Positions 1-6,800 of a stretch of DNA of 17,709 nucleotides are shown one piece after another. The notes below the pieces were generated by a model. That model was not told the DNA's origin, made no database searches, and saw only the letters and a list, made by a program, of their open reading frames with translations. Origin of the DNA: Chitinophagaceae bacterium (GTDB lineage: Bacteria; Bacteroidota; Bacteroidia; Chitinophagales; Chitinophagaceae); contig JAIPBY010000021.1 in assembly GCA_021738605.1 (NCBI GenBank), positions 1-17,709 of the forward strand. The letters run 5' to 3'. Numbering within the stretch: the stretch's first letter is position 1; each line of letters begins with the position of its first letter. The position numbers and the translations under genes were made by a program.

Positions 1-168
1 GGGCGTGCACAAAAAGTTGAACTGTGTATTTTGGTTGATCGCAAGTTCAGCAGAGAACTCCCAATTCAGCCTGATTATGTTGGTAAGTCAATTGATTCCA
101 TTGTTACACAGAAAGTGAAAGTGATGTGGGGAGATGAAAAAAGGGTGATTTTGTATGATAGCATTTAA
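1..168 (+). CDS. pyrR: PyrR, bifunctional pyr regulator / uracil phosphoribosyltransferase (3' end only)
   Basis: Only the last 55 codons are inside the window; the 5' end lies to the left. The visible peptide reads GRAQKVELCILVDR, then RELPIQPDYVGKSID, then a short beta-rich end with VKVMWGDEKRVILYD. This matches the C-terminal part of PyrR, where the LVDRGHRELPI-like and DYVGK segments follow the PRPP loop. PyrR proteins have uracil phosphoribosyltransferase activity and, in some bacteria, bind pyr mRNA in response to UMP. The next gene on the same strand, 56 bases away, is pyrB, which supports the call. I see no room for a PyrR-type attenuator in that gap, so a regulatory role here is unproven. 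The PRPP-binding motif itself is outside the window. Confidence 0.85.
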   Translation, partial: GRAQKVELCILVDRKFSRELPIQPDYVGKSIDSIVTQKVKVMWGDEKRVILYDSI

Positions 169-209
169 TCCCCCGCAAAAATTTGTCGGAAATATTTAAC
201 TGTATACTA

Positions 210-217
210 TAAATTTG
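210..217 (+). promoter_or_regulatory. Predicted -7 promoter element of pyrB (TAAATTTG)
   Basis: TAAATTTG fits the Bacteroidota -7 consensus TAnnTTTG exactly. A TTTG at 182-185 could be the -33 element, but the gap of 24 bases is longer than the usual 19 or so. Transcription should start around 220-223, only a few bases before the pyrB ATG at 225, giving an mRNA with almost no leader. Confidence 0.5.
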
Positions 218-224
218 CTCCCTA

Positions 225-1160
225 ATGCAACTAAGCTCAAAACACTTGCTCGGCATTAGAGACCTCCTTCCGGGAGATATTCAACTAATTTTAGATACAG
301 CCCGTCAATTCAAGGAGGTACTTCAACGCCCCATCAAAAAGGTTCCCTCACTTCGAGACATCACCATTGTCAATCTTTTTTATGAAAACTCAACCAGAAC
401 AAGGATTTCATTTGAGTTGGCCGAAAAAAGATTAAGCGCAGATACCATCAATTTTGCAGCAAGTGGTTCTTCTGTTTCCAAAGGTGAAACCTTGTTGGAT
501 ACCGTCAACAACATTTTATCTATGAAGGTGGATATGGTGGTGATGCGACACAGTGCAACTGGTGCCCCTCATTTTCTTGCGAAGCATATTCCGGCTGCCA
601 TTGTCAATGCAGGCGATGGCATCAATGAACATCCTACACAGGCATTGCTGGATGCCCTTTCCATCACAGAGAAATTGGGTGAGTTGAAAGGAAAGAAGAT
701 CGCCATCATCGGAGACATCATGCATTCCAGGGTGGCTTTGAGCAATATCTACCTGCTGACCAAAATGGGGGCAGAAGTAACCCTTGCCGGCCCACCTACT
801 TTGATTCCCAAGCACATCAAGGATGCGTTTGGGGTAAATGTTACCTACAACGTAAAAGAGGCATTGGAATGGTGTGATGTTGCTAATGTGTTGAGAATAC
901 AATTGGAACGCCAGAACCAGGTGCTGTTCTCTTCACTGCGTGAATACAACCAAGCCTATGGCATCACCAGGCCATTGCTTGATTCCCTTCAAAAGGAAGT
1001 GCTGATCATGCACCCAGGACCCATCAACAGGGGAGTGGAACTTGATTCTGATGTAGCCGATAGCAAACAGTCTATCATACTGGATCAGGTTGAAAATGGT
1101 GTAGCCGTTCGCATGGCAGTTTTGTATCTTTTGTCAGGAAGAAAAGAATCAACATCTTAA
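225..1160 (+). CDS. pyrB: Aspartate carbamoyltransferase, catalytic chain
   Basis: PyrB joins carbamoyl phosphate and L-aspartate to make N-carbamoyl-aspartate, the first committed step of pyrimidine synthesis, in the cytoplasm. The 311-residue length is normal for the catalytic chain. The carbamoyl-phosphate loop STRTR is at residues 56-60 and a mobile-loop Lys at 86 (SVSKGET). Arg108, the HPTQALLD segment at 136-143 and HPGPINRG at 263-270 complete the active site. No regulatory chain gene (pyrI) is next to it. The chosen ATG gives the full N-terminus and sits 7 bases after a good -7 promoter box. No ribosome binding site is visible. It follows pyrR, and coaD starts 9 bases after its stop, so coaD is probably co-transcribed. 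Confidence 0.95.
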   Translation: MQLSSKHLLGIRDLLPGDIQLILDTARQFKEVLQRPIKKVPSLRDITIVNLFYENSTRTRISFELAEKRLSADTINFAASGSSVSKGETLLDTVNNILSMKVDMVVMRHSATGAPHFLAKHIPAAIVNAGDGINEHPTQALLDALSITEKLGELKGKKIAIIGDIMHSRVALSNIYLLTKMGAEVTLAGPPTLIPKHIKDAFGVNVTYNVKEALEWCDVANVLRIQLERQNQVLFSSLREYNQAYGITRPLLDSLQKEVLIMHPGPINRGVELDSDVADSKQSIILDQVENGVAVRMAVLYLLSGRKESTS

Positions 1161-1169
1161 AAGAATTTC

Positions 1170-1646
1170 ATGCAAAAAATTTGTCTTTTTCCTGGCACAT
1201 TCGATCCCATCACACTGGGACATGTGGATGTGATCAGGAGAGCATTGCCCTTGTTCGATAAAATCATTGTTGCCGTGGGTAAGAATGCAGGGAAGGCTCC
1301 TATGTATAGTCCTGAGCAAAGGCAATCGTGGATAGATGAGATCTTTAAAGACGAGGACAAGGTTTCTGCCGCCGTTTACGAGGGCCTAACCGTAAATTTC
1401 TGTAAAGAGGTTGATGCTCAATATATTCTCAGGGGTATTCGTTATGTGAGTGATTTTGAATACGAAAAGACCATTGCTGATGCCAACAGAACCTTAGACC
1501 CTCATATAGAAACTTTTTTCCTTACCTGCGAACCCAAATACACTTCCATCGCCTCAACCATTGTGCGGGATATCATCCGAAATGGAGGAGATGCCTCCTT
1601 GTTTTTGCCTGAGGTGGTTTCGAAGTCGATTCTTGATCAATCATAG
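1170..1646 (+). CDS. coaD: Phosphopantetheine adenylyltransferase
   Basis: CoaD transfers AMP from ATP to 4'-phosphopantetheine to make dephospho-CoA, the next-to-last step of coenzyme A synthesis. At 158 residues it matches the usual size of about 160. The nucleotidyltransferase signature FPGTFDPITLGH covers residues 7-18, with His18 of the TxGH motif contacting ATP phosphates. The substrate-binding RGIRYVSDFEYE is at 88-99, and the family's ISSTxxR appears as IASTIVR at 127-133. It starts 9 bases after pyrB, without its own obvious promoter or Shine-Dalgarno sequence, so it is likely read from the pyrB transcript. It is convergent with the Nudix gene, with 18 bases between the stops. Confidence 0.95.
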   Translation: MQKICLFPGTFDPITLGHVDVIRRALPLFDKIIVAVGKNAGKAPMYSPEQRQSWIDEIFKDEDKVSAAVYEGLTVNFCKEVDAQYILRGIRYVSDFEYEKTIADANRTLDPHIETFFLTCEPKYTSIASTIVRDIIRNGGDASLFLPEVVSKSILDQS

Positions 1647-1664
1647 CACCGAGCCTTTACCAGG

Positions 1665-2144
1665 CTAGAGGTAATATTTTTCAATCATTTCCATGATCGA
1701 AGGGTAAGCTTTCTTTGCCAATTCGGCAGCTTCAACCTTGTCTACCCACCGCAATTCAGTGATGCCTTCTTCTGTTTGTGGCACCAAATCTTCTGTGCCT
1801 GCATATTCCATTTTGTACCAATGTGAGGGCTTTAGTACTGTTTTACCCTGGAATGGATAGGTATGGTAGGTTGTATGTAATTTCCCGCAAAGCCTCAAGT
1901 TGGAAATGCCCGTTTCTTCTTTCACTTCTCTTAGGGCACAGGCTTCAATGGTTTCTCCCTCATCCAGTTTCCCTTTGGGCATATCCCATTGGCCACGCCT
2001 TAACATCATCAACAATTCACCTTTGGGGTTGAAAACTATCCCCCCGCCAGCTTCAATGATCAATTTGTCTGATAAAAATGACTGCCATTCATCCTCTTTT
2101 GTGAAAATAGCCAGGCCTGAGGGTTCGTGAACAATGATGTACAT
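1665..2144 (-). CDS. Nudix hydrolase
   Basis: A 159-residue protein of the Nudix superfamily, which cleaves nucleoside diphosphates linked to another group, usually with Mg2+. The Nudix box is complete at residues 58-80: G58, E64, R72-E73, E76-E77 and G79 are all in register. Ahead of it lies RRGQWDMPKGK, a context seen in diadenosine-polyphosphate and similar pyrophosphatases. The first 30 residues form a small N-terminal extension before the core strand EAGGGIVFN. The exact substrate cannot be read from the sequence. The gene is divergent from pyrE (43 bases between start codons) and convergent with coaD. I found no clear promoter box in front of it. Confidence 0.85.
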   Translation of the reverse strand: MYIIVHEPSGLAIFTKEDEWQSFLSDKLIIEAGGGIVFNPKGELLMMLRRGQWDMPKGKLDEGETIEACALREVKEETGISNLRLCGKLHTTYHTYPFQGKTVLKPSHWYKMEYAGTEDLVPQTEEGITELRWVDKVEAAELAKKAYPSIMEMIEKYYL

Positions 2145-2152
2145 AACTTAAT

Positions 2153-2183
2153 TTTCTTTTATGATGAGCTTGCTTCAATTTTG
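2153..2183 (+). promoter_or_regulatory. Predicted pyrE promoter, leading to a leaderless or near-leaderless mRNA
   Basis: TTTC at 2153-2156 and CAATTTTG at 2176-2183 are separated by exactly 19 bases. Each differs by one base from the Bacteroidota -33 TTTG and -7 TAnnTTTG elements. The expected transcription start, about 2186-2188, coincides with the proposed pyrE ATG at 2188. Confidence 0.5.
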
Positions 2184-2187
2184 CGGT

Positions 2188-2817
2188 ATGACAAACGAAA
2201 AAACAGTTGCTGAAAAACTGCTACAAGTTAATGCAGTGAAGTTGAATCCCAAAGAACCTTTTACTTGGGCATCAGGCTGGAAAAGTCCGATTTACTGTGA
2301 TAACCGTAAACTCCTTGGATATCCCTATGTAAGGGATTTCATTAAAAGTGAAATGTGCAACGTGATATTTGAAAAATTCCCTGAAGCTGAACTGCTTGCC
2401 GGTGTAGCCACTGCTGGTATTGCATGGGGCGCAATGGCAGCTGATCAGTTAAAACTGCCTTACATCTATGTGCGGCCCAAACCCAAAGAGCATGGTTTGG
2501 GTAATCAAATTGAGGGATATTATGAAAAAGGGCTAAAAACCGTCATCATTGAGGACCTCATCTCAACAGGAAAAAGCAGTTTGCAGGTGGTTGATGTAGT
2601 AAAAAACGCTGGTCTTGATGTGATCGGAATGGTTTCCATCTTTACCTACGGATTTGAGGCTGCATCAAACGCCTGTTCTGCAGCAGGTGTTCCAACCATT
2701 TCCCTGACCAATTATCCTACATTGATTGAACTGGCCATTGAGAAGGGAACCATCGATCCTGAAGATCAAAATACATTGTTAAACTGGAGCGCCAACCCTT
2801 CAGAATGGGGCAGATAA
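2188..2817 (+). CDS. pyrE: Orotate phosphoribosyltransferase
   Basis: PyrE attaches orotate to PRPP to make orotidine 5'-phosphate, the fifth step of pyrimidine synthesis. From the ATG at 2188 it is 209 residues long, typical for the family. The N-terminal PFTWASGWKSPIYCDNRK (24-41) is the conserved orotate-site region. RPKPKEHGLGNQIEG (96-110) is the flexible catalytic loop, and VIIEDLISTGKS (119-130) is the PRPP-binding motif. The frame stays open upstream to an ATG at 2161. I prefer 2188 because the nine extra residues do not look like the family and because the likely -7 box (2176-2183) would then lie inside the coding region. It is divergent from the Nudix gene and followed 28 bases later by a metal-binding protein gene. 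Confidence 0.93.
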   Translation: MTNEKTVAEKLLQVNAVKLNPKEPFTWASGWKSPIYCDNRKLLGYPYVRDFIKSEMCNVIFEKFPEAELLAGVATAGIAWGAMAADQLKLPYIYVRPKPKEHGLGNQIEGYYEKGLKTVIIEDLISTGKSSLQVVDVVKNAGLDVIGMVSIFTYGFEAASNACSAAGVPTISLTNYPTLIELAIEKGTIDPEDQNTLLNWSANPSEWGR

Positions 2818-2845
2818 TCTTAATTTAGATTCAAATTCAAACGCA

Positions 2846-3184
2846 ATGAAAAAAGCAATCTTATCCCTCCTTGTGCTGTTTATCGCTTTTGCATCAAATG
2901 CCCAGCAAAAGAAACCCGTTACTGTTAAAATCAATACACCGACTGTTCAGTGTGAGATGTGCAAAAAGAAGATTGAGGAATACCTTGCCTACGAAGAAGG
3001 AATTACAAAAGTTGTCGTTGATTTTAAGCAAAAGAAAACTACTGTGACCTACCTTACCGACAGGACAAACCTCGAAAACATCAAAACTGCCATCGCCAAT
3101 ATTGGATATGATGCTGAAGAAGTCAAGGCTGCAGCAGATGCTTACGATAAGCTCCCAAAATGTTGTAAAAAACCTGCAAAATAG
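2846..3184 (+). CDS. Secreted heavy-metal-associated (MerP/copper-chaperone-like) protein
   Basis: A 112-residue protein with a clear signal peptide: MKK, a hydrophobic stretch LSLLVLFIAFA, then SNAQ with cleavage near residue 19 or 20. The mature part is a single HMA (ferredoxin-like) domain. The metal-binding CEMC (C36-C39) follows the first strand (VKINTPTVQ), and KTAIANIGYDAEEV (80-93) is the typical final helix and strand. A second cysteine pair, C106-C107, sits in a Lys-rich tail and could also hold metal. Such domains bind Cu(I), Hg(II) or similar soft metals, here in the periplasm. No metal ATPase, mer or cop gene is nearby, so the metal and partner are unknown. The WbqC-family frame begins almost at its stop codon. 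Confidence 0.8.
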   Translation: MKKAILSLLVLFIAFASNAQQKKPVTVKINTPTVQCEMCKKKIEEYLAYEEGITKVVVDFKQKKTTVTYLTDRTNLENIKTAIANIGYDAEEVKAAADAYDKLPKCCKKPAK

Positions 3185-3185
3185 T

Positions 3186-3812
3186 TTGTTAAGTATTGAG
3201 CTTCAATATTTTCCATGCATCAACGCAATGCTCGATTTAGTTGATTGCAAATCGGTTTTTTTTGACAATAAACTTTTTTTTCGGCGGTCCAGTTTCAGGA
3301 ACAGAATGATACTCCCCGGAGGCAACGGCCTGGTTTCCCTCACAATTCCAGTCGTTGGAGGAAGATCTGTCAAACTGCCATTTAAGGCTGTTGAGATAGA
3401 TTATAGCAGCAACTGGCAACGCGACCACTTTCGAACATTGGACACCATCTACGGTAACTCCCCTTTTTATTTCCAATACAGCGCTTCGCTCTTGGAAATT
3501 TATGAACAGAAACCACAATACTTGGTTGATTGGAACAGCACCTGTCTTGATTGGATTGTCAAAAAAATGAAAATCAACCTACAGGTGCTTCAACAGACAA
3601 ATCAATTTGCAGCTAACCAGGAAAACAGGGAAAGAAAGGATTTCTATTTGCCGTCTAACCATGATAAAACCGGAAATGGACCTTTTGTTAAATATCCTCA
3701 ATTGTTTGAGGACAGGATTGGATTCAAACCCAATGTATCCATTGTAGACCTTTTGTTCAACCTTGGACCTGATGCGCTAAAGAAAATCACCAATCCTACT
3801 AAACCTCTTTGA
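3186..3812 (+). CDS. WbqC-family protein, probable TTG start
   Basis: The protein carries the WbqC-family N-terminus (IELQYFPCI), then VFFDNKLFFRRSSFRNR, then NGLVSLTIPVVGGR, and later FQYSASLLEIY. WbqC proteins are found in O-antigen and glycolipid gene clusters and in many Bacteroidota genomes; their reaction is not well established. The conserved N-terminus lies before the first internal ATG (3225), so that start would delete it. The TTG at 3186, one base after the upstream stop codon, gives 208 residues starting just four positions before IELQYFP. The in-frame ATG at 3138, inside the upstream gene, is the alternative and adds 16 residues. The close junction suggests coupled translation with the metal-binding protein. 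Confidence 0.75.
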   Translation: MLSIELQYFPCINAMLDLVDCKSVFFDNKLFFRRSSFRNRMILPGGNGLVSLTIPVVGGRSVKLPFKAVEIDYSSNWQRDHFRTLDTIYGNSPFYFQYSASLLEIYEQKPQYLVDWNSTCLDWIVKKMKINLQVLQQTNQFAANQENRERKDFYLPSNHDKTGNGPFVKYPQLFEDRIGFKPNVSIVDLLFNLGPDALKKITNPTKPL

Positions 3813-3830
3813 CAATCAATGGTCTAAGAG

Positions 3831-3861
3831 TTTGTATTTATTCAAATTTTCACTAATTTTC
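3831..3861 (+). promoter_or_regulatory. Predicted promoter of the surface adhesin gene
   Basis: TTTG at 3831-3834, a 19-base spacer, then TAATTTTC at 3854-3861. This is the Bacteroidota -33/-7 arrangement with one mismatch, in the last base of the -7 box. Fourteen bases separate the box from the ATG at 3876. The promoter in front of the lipoprotein gene at 10083 has the same spacing throughout. Confidence 0.6.
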
Positions 3862-3875
3862 CATATAGCCAAATA

Positions 3876-6800
3876 ATGTTCATGAGAAGACTGGTTGTTG
3901 TTTTTGTTTTGACTTTTTTGGGGACAATTTCCTTTGCTCAGGATTTTTCCAATAAGGGTAAGGAATTTTGGATACCCTATTCGTATCATGTTGGTATGGT
4001 TCCTTATACTCCCAACAATCCAGTGGTGATGACCTTGTATTTAACTTCTGATATTACAACTACTTATGATGTAGAAATTTTTGGAGGTTCAAGTATACAG
4101 TCAGGCACAATTAATGCAGGTCAAGTGCTTACCTGCATAGTACCAGTATCAGCCTTTATTGATAACGAAGGAAAATTTATAAACAAAGCGGTGCATGTAA
4201 CAGCAAAAAATCCAATTGTAGTATATTCCTACATCACTCAAAGTGCCATTTCAGGGGCAACTTTGTGCCTTCCCACAAATGTTTTGGGACGAGAATATGT
4301 TTCAATAAATTATACCCAGGTTTCAAATTCTCCTAATTCAAATTCATATTTTACGATTATTGCAGTTGAAGATAATACCCAAGTAGAAATTACGCCAACA
4401 GCAAATACAAAAAATGGATGGGTTGCTGGTACTACTTATCCTGTAACATTACAAAAAGGTGAAATCTATCAGGTTTTAGGAGCAAACAATAATAATGCCC
4501 AAGGAGGTTTGTATTATGGCAATGATTTGACTGGTTCTACCATTAAGTCAGTAGCAACATCGACCAGTCCTTGTAAGAAAATTGCTGTATTTTCTGGTGC
4601 AGGAAAAATAAGAATAGGAGCAAGCTGCGGTTCAAACACTTCCTCAGATAATTTATATCAACAATTGTATCCCCTCGCAACATGGGGTAAAAACTTTTTA
4701 ACAGTTCCAAGCTTTAGTAAGCCATTAAACTATTACAGAATAGTTCGATCAAAGACATCATCAACTGTAAAGTTGAATGGTTTAGTTATACCCTCTGCAT
4801 CATTTGTCAATGGATACTATGAGTTTTCAGGGAATGCTCCCAATAAAATAGAATCCGACGAACCTATTTCTGTCTCTCAATATTTCACAACACAGGGTTG
4901 TGACGGCAATTCCTCCCCATTAGACCCTGACATGATCATTCTTAACCCAATTGAACAAAACCTATCCAAAGTTACACTTGTAAGCTCAAATCTTGTTGCA
5001 CTAACTGGCAGACAACATCATTTGCAAATCATCATGCCCAATGCAGGAACAGGTATAAGTTCATTTACATTAGATGGTAATGCAATACCTGCATCTTCTT
5101 GGGTCAAACACCCAGAGAATTCCTCATATTCTTATTTATATTTAAGCAACGTAACCCAAGGCTATCATACATTAAACTCAGATTCAGGTTTCAACGCACT
5201 TGCTTACGGTTATGCTGCTGCTGAGTCTTACGGATATTCTGCTGGATCAAGCGTCAAAGATTTATATCAGACGTTAACCACAAACAACAAATACGCTACC
5301 GTAAAACTTCCAGCAACTTGTAAAGGCACACCATTTAAAATCTCAATTACTTTACCATATATTCCAGTATCATTAGAGTGGAAAGTTCCAAATTACCCTG
5401 TAATTCCAAAAGATAATAGTCCATTATTAGATTCTACCAGTTTAGTCGCAGGAAAAAAAGTTTATCATTATTCACTTCCCGGTACTTTTAACTACGCTGC
5501 AATTGGAACATACAATATCCAGGTCATTGCCAACAATCCAACTACCGATGGTTGTTCTGGTGAGCAGCAAATTGATTTTGATTTACAGGTTTTTGAGCCG
5601 CCCAAAGGTGGTTTTAAGTTTACTACAACAAATTGCATTACCGATTCCATCGCTTTTGTTGATACAACAACATCAACCGCCCGGCCAGTCATTGGCTACT
5701 CATGGGATTTGGGTGATGGGAACTTCAAAACGTTGAAAAATTTCAACTACAAATATAAAAATCCAGGAAAATATACAGTCAAGTATTTTGCCTATACAGA
5801 CGTAGGTTGTTTGACAGATACGATTTCCCAAGATGTATTTGTGGACAGTGTACCAGTTTCAAATTTTACAATTGCAGGTACAACCTGTCAAAACAAAGAT
5901 GTAACTTTTGTTGATGCTTCCCGTGTTGGTGGTGGTGCAAAAATCCTTAAGTGGTTGTGGGTTACAAATAATTCTTTTACCAATAGTACCAACGCTTCAG
6001 TAATCGAAAAATTTACTGGTCTGCAACAATACACCGTGCAATTGAGGGTAGTCACTGAGAATGGATGTTTAAGCCCTGTCAAGTCCCTGACATTTACAAA
6101 CAGCCCTAATCCATCGGTAGACTTCAGTTTACCTAAGATTTGCTTGCCTGATGGAATGGGAACTTTTAATGATCTAAGCACCATTGCTGATGCAAGTCAG
6201 GCTTCATTTACAAGGAATTGGTATTTTGGTGATCCCAATGCATCAGCAACCAATATTGATACGGCTTTAAATCGTATTTCACCCAAACATCGATATACTG
6301 CATTAGGGCCTTATACTGTTAAATTGATTGTAAGGTCAAACAATGGTTGTATTGATTCGTTGAGCAAACAACTAACCGAAGTTTTCGCTCAGCCAAAGGC
6401 TGATTTCACAGTATCTCCAGAGGTTTGCTTGAGAGAAAATACCAAAATGAATGACCAGACCAATCCCCAGGGAAGGACCATGGTCAAATGGAACTGGACA
6501 TTGTCCAATGGATTGAAAGATACCCTCCAAAATCCATTGTTCACTCTTGCAGCGGCAGGTACATACACCGCTAAGTTGGTTGGGTTTACGGGGGATGGGT
6601 GTATTAGCGATACAAGTACAAAGACTTTTATTGTCCATCCATTGCCTATTGCAGATTTTAGGGTTATAGCTCCTGCATGCGAAACCGAAACCGTTTCTTT
6701 TGAGCAGCTTTCAACTGCAAATGTTGGAACCTTGACCAGGTGGAACTGGCGATTGGGTAATGCAACAACTCCCCAAGATTTTACCAATTCAAGTCTAGTT

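Noticed and set aside
169..209. Possible PyrR attenuator or small hairpin (CCGCAAA...TTTG.CGG) in the pyrR-pyrB gap
   Set aside because: The stem needs a bulge and a 2-base loop, has no T tract, and the gap is too short for an antiterminator plus terminator. No PyrR-binding loop sequence was seen.
516..902. 128-codon open frame on the minus strand inside pyrB
   Set aside because: It overlaps the PyrB active-site coding region completely and its translation (poly-His end, many Cys) looks like a shadow.
1652..1666. AGCCT-TTACC-AGGCT hairpin between the convergent coaD and Nudix genes
   Set aside because: The stem is only 5 base pairs and no T tract follows directly on either strand.
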